DNA from: Hymenobacter aranciens
GTDB lineage: Bacteria; Bacteroidota; Bacteroidia; Cytophagales; Hymenobacteraceae
DNA length: 64,000 nucleotides
Assembly (NCBI RefSeq): GCF_030580865.1
Contig: NZ_JAUQSY010000007.1
Coordinates: 248,001 to 312,000 of the forward strand
Reading direction: 5' to 3'
Shown here in pieces: positions 7,799 through 16,179 of the stretch (its first letter is position 1; each line of letters starts with the position of its first letter). The notes beneath the pieces are model-generated. The model was not told where the DNA came from. It saw nothing but the letters and a program-made list of their open reading frames with translations, and searched no databases. The position numbers and the translations under genes were made by a program.

Positions 7799-8794
7799 AT
7801 GCTCCAGATTGATGACATTAAGACCGAGTTCGGCGTCTATTACCGCGATGGCGGCCAGGACGTCGGGCGCCTGCTCCGTCGCCCCTTCATTCCCTCGCTG
7901 ACCGAGGCCCTCTTCGGGCTGCTGCCCACCGACGACACGTCGTACCAGATGGGCAAAACCGAGCTGGGCCGCATCCTGCAGCCCTTCCAGAAGGGCTGGA
8001 CGCCGCTGGGCACGCTCACGGCCACGCCCATCGTGCTCAACCAGTTCCCCATGAAGGTCGACCTGGAAGAGTCGCCCGACGTGCTGGAAACCTCGTGGCT
8101 AGGCTTCTTGGCCGACAAGAACCTCGACCGCACCCAGTGGCCTGTCGTGCGCTACCTGGTAGAGCAGCACGTCTACAGCCAACTCGACGAGGACTACGAG
8201 CTCAACGAGATTTACTTCGGTAAGTACGCTGCCCCCGTCGCCGGTGCGCCCGGCCCCGCCGGCACGTCGATGGACGGCATCCGCATCATCATCAACCGCG
8301 CCATCGCGGCCGGCAAAATCACGCCGATGGTGCTCGGGGCCATCCCCACCGACATCGTGGACTTCTGCAACTACGTGGAGGCGTTCGTGGAGGGCTTCAG
8401 CGCCCGCTATGCCAGCAAGGGTATGGAAATCTGCATGAACACCACGCTGGCCCGCCGCTACGCCAAAGGCCGCCAGAAGAAGTACGGCTCGGACAACAAC
8501 TTCACCGCTCCCAAGCCCATCCTCGACGGGCTGGGCAACGAGTTGGTGCGCATCCCGGTGGAGTTCAGCAACCACTCGGTGGTGGGCCTGCCCAGCATGG
8601 GCACGTCGGCCAAAATCTGGGCCACGCCGGCGGAGAACCGCAAGCGCCTGACCAAGAAGACGGTCAACACCAAGCAGGTGCGCATCGAAAGCGCCAAGCG
8701 CCAGGTAGCCATCTTCACGGACTTCTACAAAGGCGTGGGCTTCCCGCTCCTGGAGGCCGTGTTCACCAACGACCAGGACACGGCGACGACCTAA
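7799..8794 (+). CDS. Major capsid protein
   Basis: A 331-residue protein if started at ATG 7799, which is preferred to the TTG at 7763 because the residues between them are unlike a capsid N-terminus. It directly follows protease and scaffold genes. It has the size and mixed composition of HK97-fold capsids: an N-terminal helix-rich arm, a central segment with a Gly/Pro/Ala loop near residues 140-155, and a C-terminal KKTVNTKQVRIES strand. The HK97 fold is inferred from position and size. It ends before a strong hairpin, allowing separate high expression. Confidence 0.75.
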   Translation: MLQIDDIKTEFGVYYRDGGQDVGRLLRRPFIPSLTEALFGLLPTDDTSYQMGKTELGRILQPFQKGWTPLGTLTATPIVLNQFPMKVDLEESPDVLETSWLGFLADKNLDRTQWPVVRYLVEQHVYSQLDEDYELNEIYFGKYAAPVAGAPGPAGTSMDGIRIIINRAIAAGKITPMVLGAIPTDIVDFCNYVEAFVEGFSARYASKGMEICMNTTLARRYAKGRQKKYGSDNNFTAPKPILDGLGNELVRIPVEFSNHSVVGLPSMGTSAKIWATPAENRKRLTKKTVNTKQVRIESAKRQVAIFTDFYKGVGFPLLEAVFTNDQDTATT

Positions 8795-8829
8795 GTCAGC
8801 CGCGCCCTGTAGCCCCGCCCGGGCAACCC

Positions 8830-8861
8830 GCCGGCCCATTCCTAGTGAGTGGGCCGGCTTT
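8830..8861 (+). terminator. Hairpin after the capsid gene
   Basis: GCCGGCCCA pairs with TGGGCCGGC over an 11-nt loop, followed by TTT. The T run is short, so it may attenuate rather than stop transcription, leaving capsid mRNA more abundant than downstream messages. Confidence 0.6.
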
Positions 8862-8900
8862 GGCGGCACCAGTCATTCTGTTTATCTCATTTATCATCAA

Positions 8901-9221
8901 ATGGACACCAACGCCAACCGTACCCCCGAGGAAATCATTGAGGCGCTGAACAAGCAAATCGCCGAGCAAAACGAAATCATCAGTGGCCAGGCCGATGCCC
9001 TGAAGGCCGCTGAAACCCAGGGCTCGTCTTCGCTGCCCGTCATCACCCACGAAAAAAAGCAGTACCAGGTGCTGGCCAAGCAGTTCATCTTCGAGAGCAA
9101 GCTGGTGAAGGCGGAAGACCTGAAGACCAACAAAGACCTGGTGAAGGCCCTGCTCAAAGCCGAGGCGGGCATTCTGCAGCTGGTGGTCGAGAAGGAGGCT
9201 GCTGAGCCGGCCGCCAACTAG
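8901..9221 (+). CDS. Small phage protein after the capsid
   Basis: A 106-residue protein, rich in Glu, Lys and Ala, mostly helical and without a known domain. Residues 10-35 (EEIIEALNKQIAEQNEIISGQADAL, a coiled-coil pattern) are followed by a compact segment around KKQYQVLAKQFIFESK. Position between capsid and a tail-tube-like gene suggests a head decoration or head-tail joining role, which is inference. Confidence 0.5.
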   Translation: MDTNANRTPEEIIEALNKQIAEQNEIISGQADALKAAETQGSSSLPVITHEKKQYQVLAKQFIFESKLVKAEDLKTNKDLVKALLKAEAGILQLVVEKEAAEPAAN

Positions 9222-9280
9222 GCCCTGGCCACTTTCACTGAGTAGTTCAATCAATTTTTCAACAACTTACTCCACGACAC

Positions 9281-9835
9281 ATGGATACGTTTGATTTGCG
9301 CAACATGGGCGGCCCGAATGGAGCTGACAACACGCCCGGCCTGCGCGGCTACGTGCTGCTGGCCCGCGAGGACGCCTTCGCCACCATCGCCAAGCCGCCC
9401 ACTGCCTTCGGCGCCCCTGGGGATACGGCCGTTATCACCACGCCCCACACCTTCATTGACGGCGAAGGCTGGTCGAAGGTGTATCTTACCCTCGACTCCA
9501 ACCAACTCAAGGCCGACATCGTCGGCGAGCGCGACGGGCGCGGCACCAAAATCACCTTCGAGGGCTTCCACCCGGGCAACAAAGCGGCCGTGCTGGAATT
9601 CGCCCGCGTGGTGAAGAACCTGGGCCTGATTATGCTGGTGCCCGATGCCGATGGCACCTTCCTACAGGTGGGCAGCGAGGGCCTGCCGGTGGAGCTGGCC
9701 CCAAACTACGACTCGGCCAAGCTCAGCTCGGGCCGTCGGGGCTTCATCGTCAAAGGCGAAGCCTACGCCAGTGGCCTGGTCATCTACAATGCGGCCATCA
9801 CCATGAAGCCGGCCCTGGTTGAGCAAGGAGGCTAA
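9281..9835 (+). CDS. Tail tube-like structural protein (tentative)
   Basis: A 184-residue, beta-rich protein of the size of siphovirus major tail (tube) proteins, with a long strand-turn pattern from FIDGEGWSKVYL through the C-terminal IYNAAITMKPAL. It comes after the capsid and a small joining protein. No diagnostic motif is visible, and a minor capsid or neck role is also possible. Confidence 0.4.
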   Translation: MDTFDLRNMGGPNGADNTPGLRGYVLLAREDAFATIAKPPTAFGAPGDTAVITTPHTFIDGEGWSKVYLTLDSNQLKADIVGERDGRGTKITFEGFHPGNKAAVLEFARVVKNLGLIMLVPDADGTFLQVGSEGLPVELAPNYDSAKLSSGRRGFIVKGEAYASGLVIYNAAITMKPALVEQGG

Positions 9836-9839
9836 GCCG

Positions 9840-10043
9840 ATGGCCAAGAAGACCCTTCCCCAGCTCCCGGCCGACGTGGCGGCGAAGTATCGCGCCACCA
9901 TCGTGCCCACGGTCGTGATTCTCCCGACGCTCCAGCGCAGAATTGACATGACGAAGCTGACCGTGGCCGAGGCCGACGAGCTGGTGAAGCTAAAGGAGTT
10001 TCCCTACCTCGTGCTGAAGCGGCAACGCAAAAAGGCAGCGTAG
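9840..10043 (+). CDS. Small basic phage protein
   Basis: A 67-residue protein from ATG 9840. An in-frame TTG at 9819 would extend it by seven residues, but the AAGGAGG string at 9826-9832 sits correctly for the ATG. The C-terminus is basic (VLKRQRKKAA). No domain is recognised. It ends directly before a strong terminator, closing the capsid-tube module. Confidence 0.5.
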   Translation: MAKKTLPQLPADVAAKYRATIVPTVVILPTLQRRIDMTKLTVAEADELVKLKEFPYLVLKRQRKKAA

Positions 10044-10056
10044 GGAAACTCCCCCG

Positions 10057-10091
10057 AAAAAGGCCCCGGCGCGTGCGTTGGGGCCTTTTTT
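10057..10091 (+). terminator. Terminator closing the capsid module
   Basis: AAAAAGGCCCC pairs with GGGGCCTTTTT around a 12-nt loop, followed by a T run. The T run leads directly into the next phage promoter at 10094, so termination and re-initiation are back to back. Confidence 0.85.
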
Positions 10092-10093
10092 GC

Positions 10094-10132
10094 GTCCTTT
10101 TTTGCCGTGGCCGGCAGCGGCAACTTTGGGGC
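10094..10132 (+). promoter_or_regulatory. Phage late promoter, terminase module
   Basis: GTCCTTTT (10094-10101), 21 nt, then ACTTTG (10123-10128). The ATG at 10133 begins four bases after the -7-like box, predicting a leaderless mRNA. The copy before 20732 has the same spacing and the same flanking CCGTGGC. Confidence 0.65.
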
Positions 10133-10789
10133 ATGCAATCCGTGCCCCTCTCCGCCATCAGCGCCTGGCTGGCCTCCGACCGGCCCTTCGCCCAGGGCGC
10201 CGCCCTCTACGCCGCCGTCGGCCCGAGCGACACTTATAAGCGACTCTTCGGCCTGGCCGCGACCGACTACAGCCGCCAGGTGCTGGAGCGGGAGTTGCGC
10301 GCCCTGGTGCACGATGTGCCGGCCCAAGTTGCGGCCGTGGCGCCACCTCCACCGCCTGCGCCGCCAGTGGCCGTGGTACCAGCTGCAGTCTCAGCACCGG
10401 CGCCGGCTGGAGCCGACTCGCCGCTGCTCGTCGACGTGCGCCAGCAGCTGAAGGCCGTGCGCGACGAACGCAGCCACATTCACCCGCAATTGACGGGCAA
10501 GAATGTGGGCACCAAAGCCCGGCAGGCCGTGGCCCTGCGCATCGTGGAGCTAACTGACCAGGAAGTGGCGCTGAAGGCGGCCGAGGCCCACGTGCTGGCC
10601 CACGGTCGGCTCCCTGGCCCGGTGGCCACGGCCGACGTCGAGGACGAAGGCGAGCTGCGCCGCCGGCTGCTCAACCTGCGCAGCCGGCGCTCCCGGCTCC
10701 GCCAGCGCCCGGAGCGGGCCGACGACCTGGCGACGGTCAAGGCCGAAATCACCCTGATTGAATCTAAGCTTAAGTCGTTGAAATCGTGA
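10133..10789 (+). CDS. Hypothetical phage protein upstream of terminase
   Basis: A 218-residue protein from ATG 10133. The in-frame GTG at 10073 lies inside the upstream terminator and is rejected. The N-terminal 60 residues are a compact helical unit, followed by an Ala/Pro linker (residues 65-100). The C-terminal 120 residues are helical and Arg/Leu-rich (LLNLRSRRSRLRQRPE, then ITLIESKLKSLKS), suggesting a coiled coil. It overlaps the terminase small subunit start by 4 nt. A packaging or DNA-binding accessory role is possible. Confidence 0.5.
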   Translation: MQSVPLSAISAWLASDRPFAQGAALYAAVGPSDTYKRLFGLAATDYSRQVLERELRALVHDVPAQVAAVAPPPPPAPPVAVVPAAVSAPAPAGADSPLLVDVRQQLKAVRDERSHIHPQLTGKNVGTKARQAVALRIVELTDQEVALKAAEAHVLAHGRLPGPVATADVEDEGELRRRLLNLRSRRSRLRQRPERADDLATVKAEITLIESKLKSLKS

Positions 10790-11454
10790 ACAACTCCCTC
10801 CCTACGCCCCCGCCACTCAGTGAGGTGCCGGGCGCTGACAAGGTGCCGCTGCCCAAATCGACGGCTATCGAGCGTATTTACGCCGCCTATCTGGAGGATA
10901 CGCTGAAGGCCCTCCTCCCTGCTGACCGGCAAATGCATAGCGAGTTAGAAGCCGCCTACGCTCTTGTTCTGAATTACAACACGTTTGAGGATGCCTGGCC
11001 GCTATTGGCTGAACAGTTCGACATGAGCCGCGCGACCTGCTACCGGCGCCTGGCTGACGCTCAGAACCTGTTTGGCGACGTGAAAAAGGTCAAAAAAGAG
11101 GGCCGCCGGGCCATACTGGTCGAATTCTCCCGCAAAATCCTGCGTCTGAGCTTGCAGCAGAATGATTTTAAGAGTGCCTTGGCCGCGATGAAATTCGAAG
11201 CGAACCTGACCGGGCTGCTCCGGGCCGACTCACATGGCGAAGAGGGGAGGGGCACGGTGGGCGCCACCTCCTACGTCATCAACCTGCACGTGGAGGGCCG
11301 CAAACCGCGCGCCGTGGATATCAGCAAGCTCGGAGACGTGTCGGATGCCGACTACGAGCTGATTGAGGCGGCCGTGACGGGCCAGGTTATCGATGTGGAC
11401 GCAATGGAGGTGCTGCTGGCCGACCGGCGCGCCCTGGAAGGAGGCGCGAAATGA
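10786..11454 (+). CDS. Terminase small subunit (putative)
   Basis: A 222-residue protein starting at GTG 10786 inside the previous stop. Residues 55-95 form a helix-turn-helix (YNTFEDAWPLLAEQFDMSRATCYRRL), the usual DNA-recognition element of small terminases. The middle is helical for oligomerisation and the C-terminus is acidic. It overlaps the large terminase gene by ATGA, which strongly supports the role. Small subunits recognise packaging sites and recruit the ATPase-nuclease subunit. Confidence 0.75.
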   Translation: MNNSLPTPPPLSEVPGADKVPLPKSTAIERIYAAYLEDTLKALLPADRQMHSELEAAYALVLNYNTFEDAWPLLAEQFDMSRATCYRRLADAQNLFGDVKKVKKEGRRAILVEFSRKILRLSLQQNDFKSALAAMKFEANLTGLLRADSHGEEGRGTVGATSYVINLHVEGRKPRAVDISKLGDVSDADYELIEAAVTGQVIDVDAMEVLLADRRALEGGAK

Positions 11455-13139
11455 TAGACCAGGTCAAACTCGATTTCAACCAGGCCCAGCTGCGCTACAT
11501 CACCGCCCGCGACACGAAGGAGAACATCAGCATCTGGGGGCGGGGTACCGGCAAGTCGTCGATTATCGCCTGGGACATGCACGTCATTGTGAAAACGATG
11601 CCCCGCTCGTGCTGGGTGATTGTGGGCTCGACGTACAAGCAGGTGCTCACCCGGACGCTGCCCAGCACCGTGGCCAGCCTGGAGCGGCTGGGCTATAAGC
11701 TCGGGCGCGACTTCTACATCGGGCGCAAGCCGCCGCCCTCGCTGAACTGGGAGCGACCCTTCCAGGGGCCGCTGAGCTATGACCACTTCATCATTTTCAG
11801 CAACGGCACCGGGTTTCACCTGGTCTCGCTCGATGCCGGCGGCTCGGCCAGCCGCGGCCTCAACGTGGACGGCTTTATCGGCGACGAGGCCCTGCTTTTC
11901 GATAAGCAGAAGCTTGATGCCGACCTGAGCGCCACCAACCGGGGCAACGGCCAGTATTTCGGCCACAACCCCATGCACCACGGCGTGCGGCTCTTCAGCT
12001 CGATGCCGTGGGGCGATACGGGCCGCTGGCTGCTCGACAAGGCCAACTACTACGAAGACCATGGTGTCGACCTCGTGGAGCGCCAGAATGCCCTGATTGA
12101 CGCCCAGGTGCGCTTCCTGGACGCGGCCACTGACGAGGAGCGCCTTGACATCTGGCGCGACCAGGTGCTGCCGCTGATGAAGGCCGTGCGCTATTTCCCC
12201 TCGCAGCGCCACCGGGGCACCTACTACTCGGAGGCCAACGCCTTCGACAACCTGCAGAACCTGGGCCTGCAGTACCTGCTCGACCAGCGGCGCTTCATGA
12301 CGGACTTCACGTTCCAGATTGAAATGATGAACCGCCGCCCCCTCACCGTGGAGGGCGGCTTCTACCCGCTGCTCAACCAGGCCGTGCACGTGCAGGAGTG
12401 CGCGGCCGATGATGCCTTGCTGGGCATGGTCGACGACAAGGGCCTGGGGCACCACCTCAAGACCCTACGCCGCCTGCAGGAGAAGCCCGACTCCCGTCTC
12501 GACAGTGATTGCCGTTCGCATTTGCCCCTGCGCCTGAGCGTCGACTGGGGCGCGCGCATCACCACCTCGCTCATTGGCCAGCCCCACCTGGACACGCGGG
12601 AGTATCGCTTCCTGCGCGGCTTCTACGTGAAGCACCCGGCTTTCATCAAGGAGCTGGTGGACAACATCTGCGACTACTACCAGTACCACTTGCACAAGGT
12701 GATACACTTCCTGGCCGACGAGGAGCACGGCGATGCCCGGCGCCCCGACTCGGAGTTCACGCTCAACGAAGCCCTGATGCGTGCGTTCCAGAAGCGGGGC
12801 TGGCGCATCGAGCGCTTCAACATGGGCCGTATCCCGGGCCACGCCACGCGCTACCTGCTGGCCCAAGACCTGCTCGGGGAGCAGAACCCCAAGCTGCTGC
12901 GCCCCCGCTTCAACAAGGATGGGTGCCGGGACGTGGTGACGGCCATGCTGCTGGCGCCCGTCAGCCAGGATAGTAAGGGCCGGATTATGAAGGTGAAGAA
13001 GAGTGAGAGCAAGGCCAGCTTCCCGGCGGAGCACGCGACCCACTTCACCGATAACGTCGACCTGCACCTGCTCAGCATCGGCACCGACGTGGTCAATGCC
13101 GCCCCCAACTTCGACATGCTGGGGGTATTCAGCACCTAG
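11451..13139 (+). CDS. Terminase large subunit
   Basis: A 562-residue packaging motor. The Walker A motif is GRGTGKS at residues 30-36, and the Walker B-like VDGFIGDEAL lies around residues 137-146. A C-terminal RNase H-like nuclease begins near residue 362 with LSVDWGARI, whose Asp is a likely metal ligand, and a further acidic FLADEEHGDARRPDSE segment follows. The length is normal for the family. It cuts and translocates phage DNA into the procapsid through the portal encoded downstream. The intervening secreted-protein gene separates it from the portal, which is unusual. Confidence 0.9.
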   Translation: MIDQVKLDFNQAQLRYITARDTKENISIWGRGTGKSSIIAWDMHVIVKTMPRSCWVIVGSTYKQVLTRTLPSTVASLERLGYKLGRDFYIGRKPPPSLNWERPFQGPLSYDHFIIFSNGTGFHLVSLDAGGSASRGLNVDGFIGDEALLFDKQKLDADLSATNRGNGQYFGHNPMHHGVRLFSSMPWGDTGRWLLDKANYYEDHGVDLVERQNALIDAQVRFLDAATDEERLDIWRDQVLPLMKAVRYFPSQRHRGTYYSEANAFDNLQNLGLQYLLDQRRFMTDFTFQIEMMNRRPLTVEGGFYPLLNQAVHVQECAADDALLGMVDDKGLGHHLKTLRRLQEKPDSRLDSDCRSHLPLRLSVDWGARITTSLIGQPHLDTREYRFLRGFYVKHPAFIKELVDNICDYYQYHLHKVIHFLADEEHGDARRPDSEFTLNEALMRAFQKRGWRIERFNMGRIPGHATRYLLAQDLLGEQNPKLLRPRFNKDGCRDVVTAMLLAPVSQDSKGRIMKVKKSESKASFPAEHATHFTDNVDLHLLSIGTDVVNAAPNFDMLGVFST

Positions 13140-13145
13140 TATCCC

Positions 13146-13179
13146 TTTGTAAATCGTCTATTTGCCGTAGCTTAGTAAG
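13146..13179 (+). promoter_or_regulatory. Host-type promoter of a cargo gene
   Basis: TTTG at 13146-13149, an 18-nt spacer, then TAGCTTAG at 13168-13175. This is close to the Bacteroidota -33/-7 consensus and differs from the phage GTCCTTTT elements. The ATG at 13180 follows after four bases, so a leaderless transcript is predicted. Confidence 0.6.
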
Positions 13180-14064
13180 ATGAAAGCAGGGCTACTTATC
13201 GGATTGCTGACGAGCGTGGCAACTTCAGTTGCGGCGCAAACGCTGGCGGTTGACCAGCAGGCTGTTTATGCTCATCCCGTCACGCACCCCGATGTGGCCC
13301 TGACCCAGCAGGCCTTCCGGCTCGGGCAGCACTTTGACCAAGCTGGATGGGAAACCCTGGCCGCCGGGCTGCGGCTCAAGTCGCACCCCATTCATTCGTA
13401 TTTGGGCTTCTACCCCAATCATTCCCTGCAGTCGTCTCTGCTGTTGCTGGCGAAGTTGCTGCCCTTGCATCCGACTGCGGCGCAGGTAGAGTTTGTGCGC
13501 ACCCTCCCACCCACCGCCGGCGGATTGCGCTACCGAATCTACGGCAATGGATTTGGGGAAGAATTTGTGGGAGAACCCGTTTCTGGGCGAGACGTTCACC
13601 AACTCTACAAGCAACTCGATAAGCTGGTGCTAGAACGTCGCCAAACCGATTACGAACGCCTGAGCGACGTATTGCTACGGCGAGCCACGAAAGTGCGCAA
13701 ACTTAAAGAGGCGCTACCAGTGCTACAGTTTATGGTTGACTCCACCGGCCAAGTTCTGGACGTGACCGTGGATAAGAAACGGACGAAGATGGGCCTGACG
13801 GCGCGTAGTCGGAAGATTATCCTAACGGCCCTTCGGAACGAGCGCTTCCGGGCCCTGGAGGCCCGCCGGGTATTTACAAAGCCCCGACCTTTTGCCGAGA
13901 AGGTTCACCATGCCTCCAGTCGGCTGGCCAATACGGCGCATCGCTTGATTGTGGGCATCCACTTCCGGCGACAGTATGCCCTGGATAGATGTGGGCCGCA
14001 CTCGCAGAAGCAGGCCCGGCGCATGATGCGTTACCAGCGCACCTTGCTCATCCATAGGCACTAA
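13180..14064 (+). CDS. Secreted protein, likely prophage cargo (moron)
   Basis: A 294-residue protein with a signal peptide (residues 1-20: a hydrophobic core then SVAAQ). The segment around residues 185-225 (LQFMVDSTGQVLDVTV, then several basic residues) resembles the TonB C-terminal or periplasmic strand unit common in Bacteroidota exported proteins. The C-terminus is strongly basic. It has its own host-type promoter and terminator, and more even codon and base use than its phage neighbours. It interrupts terminase and portal genes. These are features of a lysogenic-conversion gene. Its function is unknown. Confidence 0.6.
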   Translation: MKAGLLIGLLTSVATSVAAQTLAVDQQAVYAHPVTHPDVALTQQAFRLGQHFDQAGWETLAAGLRLKSHPIHSYLGFYPNHSLQSSLLLLAKLLPLHPTAAQVEFVRTLPPTAGGLRYRIYGNGFGEEFVGEPVSGRDVHQLYKQLDKLVLERRQTDYERLSDVLLRRATKVRKLKEALPVLQFMVDSTGQVLDVTVDKKRTKMGLTARSRKIILTALRNERFRALEARRVFTKPRPFAEKVHHASSRLANTAHRLIVGIHFRRQYALDRCGPHSQKQARRMMRYQRTLLIHRH

Positions 14065-14094
14065 TTGCAGTGCAATAGACTGCTTAGCACTTGC

Positions 14095-14122
14095 CCCGAC
14101 CGTCCTGCGGTCGGGTTTTTTT
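14095..14122 (+). terminator. Terminator after the secreted cargo gene
   Basis: CCCGACCG pairs with CGGTCGGG over a TCCTG loop, followed by seven Ts. A textbook intrinsic terminator. Confidence 0.9.
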
Positions 14123-14391
14123 GTTGGCCCGTGCCGAGGCACGGCCCGGCAACCGGGAACCCCACAGATATCCCCGAGGCGGCCCCCGGCAATTGCCATC
14201 GGCTGACAGTGCAAGCCGGGGTCTTTCGCTCGACTTTTGAGACTGAAAAACGCCAAAATGGCCCAAAATCACGGCCCACGCGCTGCAAACGCGGTTGGCT
14301 GTGAGATTGGACTTTCAGCCATTTTCGGGGCTGGAACGGCGGTTTTCTGTCCTTTTTATGGCTGTTTGGGGGCAGGTACTTCGTGGTACCA
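14123..14391 (+). promoter_or_regulatory. Intergenic region with phage late promoter, portal module
   Basis: No coding region is convincing here. Small palindromes (GTGCCGAGGCAC, CCCGGCAACCGGG) lie at 14131-14160. The promoter element is GTCCTTTT at 14349-14356, 21 nt, then ACTTCG at 14378-14383. The string GTTTTCTGTCCTTTTT is identical to the copy at the head module. The gene start lies 8 nt downstream. Confidence 0.6.
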
Positions 14392-14790
14392 ATGGCAACG
14401 CTCCCCCTTATCCGCTTAAAAGACGCCCTGGCCCTGCTAGACGGCCCCGCGCCGGTGGCCGTGCAGTGGGTCAAGCTCGACCGCCGCCGCAAAACCGGCG
14501 GCGACTTCGGCCGGCTGAAGGCCGCGCGCATCGGCTCAGGTAAGCGCCAGGCTGCTGGCGTGCTGCGCGCGCCCCGCGCTGGCGAAGAAACCGACGCCGA
14601 CCGCGCAGCCGTGACGGCTGACGGCCTCGTGCCGGTGCCTACGGGCGAAAAATCCGACGAGCCGACGCCCAAGAATCCGGCGCACTGGGTCAATGCCACC
14701 CGCAACCTGGTCGATACGCAGACCGGCGCCCTGGTCAAAATCCACATTTACCTGCTCACGCACGTGGCAGGCCGCAAAGTCCTCGTGTAA
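14392..14790 (+). CDS. Small phage protein upstream of portal
   Basis: A 132-residue basic protein from ATG 14392. The in-frame GTG at 14383 falls in the promoter -7 box. The C-terminal half (HWVNATRNLVDTQTGALVKIH) looks like a compact beta unit. No known domain. Its stop abuts the portal start. It may be an early head or connector protein, inferred from position. Confidence 0.5.
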   Translation: MATLPLIRLKDALALLDGPAPVAVQWVKLDRRRKTGGDFGRLKAARIGSGKRQAAGVLRAPRAGEETDADRAAVTADGLVPVPTGEKSDEPTPKNPAHWVNATRNLVDTQTGALVKIHIYLLTHVAGRKVLV

Positions 14791-16179
14791 ATGGAACAGC
14801 TCGTTTTTAGCAGCAACAATTCGCTGGCCTTCAGCAACCGTACCGGCAGCGTGTTCCGGTTGGGCGGGGCCGTGGGGGCCGCCGCCGGCGCCAGCCGCGC
14901 CGCCGGTACCGGCAAGGTGGATGGCATCGCTCCCACCTCGCCGGTGGAGAAGGGCCAGAACGGCGAGGTGGCGCCCTGGGGGCCGGCCAACGACTTCCCG
15001 CAACTCGTCAAGGCCGCCATCGCCAAGAGCACCGTCATCTGGCCGGTGCTGGACTGGAAAAACCGCGCCGTGTACGGCAAAGGCATCATTTACGGCAAGG
15101 TAACGGGCTACAACCCGGATGGCTCGGAGATATTCCAGCGGGTGAAAGACCCGGTGGTGCAGGCGTTTTTCCGCAAATCCAACCTGCACCGCTTCGGCTT
15201 CGAGGGCATCCAGGGGCTGGTGTTCTTCGCCAACGCTTTCCCCGAGTTGGTGCTCAGCAACGACCGCAGCGAAATCACCAGCGTCTGCATCCAGGACACC
15301 AGCTACTGCCGCTTTGCCACGCAGCAGCCGGGACAGGCTATGCCCAGCGACGTGTTCATTTCGGCCAACTGGCCCGACGCCAAGCCCGGCGACGGCTACA
15401 CGACGAAGGTGCCGGTGCTCGACCCGTACTACAGCGACGTGGATGCCCTGCGTGCCGACACGCGCGGCTTCAAGTACATCTGGCCCCTGGGCATTCCCAG
15501 CCCGGGCAACGCCATCTACCAGCTGGCGGCCTGGAACGTCATCATTAAGTCCGGCTGGCTGGACGTGGCCCAGGCCATCCCCGAATTCAAGAAGCAGCTC
15601 TTCAAAAACCAGCTTTCGATTAAATACCTGATTGAGGCGGATATCCGCTACTGGCAGTGGAAGTACCCCGACTGGCAGGAGAAGAAGGAGGGCGAGCGCA
15701 AGCAACTCATCCAGGCCGAGCTGGAGGCGTTTGAGGCGACGATGACCGGCACCGATGGGGCCGGCAAGTCCATCCTGACGGTGACCATGCCCGACCCGCA
15801 GAACCCGGGCGCCACCATCAAGGTGTTCACCGTGACGGCCATCGACGACAAAATCAAGTCGGGCCTGTACGTGGAGGACTCGCAGGAGGCCAGCAGCCAC
15901 ATCTACACCGCCCTGCAGGTCGACCCCACCCTGAGCGGCATTTCGCCCGGCAAGGGCATTGGCTCGGGCTCGGGCTCCGACAAGCGCGTCGCCTTCAACA
16001 CGTTCGTCGCTACGCACAGCTTCTACCAGGACTTGCTGCTGGAGGTGCTGCACTTCATCCGCGACTACAACGGCTGGGATAAGGAGCTGGAGTTCCGCTT
16101 CCTCGTGCCGCAGGTCAACACGGCCGACCAGCCCAGCGAGCTATCCAACAACTCCGCCACCCCTCCTCCCGCCGAATAA
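14791..16179 (+). CDS. Portal protein
   Basis: A 462-residue protein, acidic-basic mixed, without signal or membrane segments. The length and organisation fit phage portals: an N-terminal Gly/Ala-rich arm, a central part with IPSPGNAIYQLAAWNVIIKSGW and KNQLSIKYLIEADIRYWQWKYP helices, and a late VATHSFYQDLLLEVLHFIRDYNGW stem-like helix. It is followed by a connector candidate overlapping by one base. The portal would form the dodecameric ring through which terminase pumps DNA. No close named family can be cited from sequence alone. Confidence 0.65.
   Translation: MEQLVFSSNNSLAFSNRTGSVFRLGGAVGAAAGASRAAGTGKVDGIAPTSPVEKGQNGEVAPWGPANDFPQLVKAAIAKSTVIWPVLDWKNRAVYGKGIIYGKVTGYNPDGSEIFQRVKDPVVQAFFRKSNLHRFGFEGIQGLVFFANAFPELVLSNDRSEITSVCIQDTSYCRFATQQPGQAMPSDVFISANWPDAKPGDGYTTKVPVLDPYYSDVDALRADTRGFKYIWPLGIPSPGNAIYQLAAWNVIIKSGWLDVAQAIPEFKKQLFKNQLSIKYLIEADIRYWQWKYPDWQEKKEGERKQLIQAELEAFEATMTGTDGAGKSILTVTMPDPQNPGATIKVFTVTAIDDKIKSGLYVEDSQEASSHIYTALQVDPTLSGISPGKGIGSGSGSDKRVAFNTFVATHSFYQDLLLEVLHFIRDYNGWDKELEFRFLVPQVNTADQPSELSNNSATPPPAE

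Noticed and set aside
14536..16053. Minus-strand frame of 505 residues opposite the portal gene
   Set aside because: Shadow of the real plus-strand gene. No start signal, motif or neighbour supports it.
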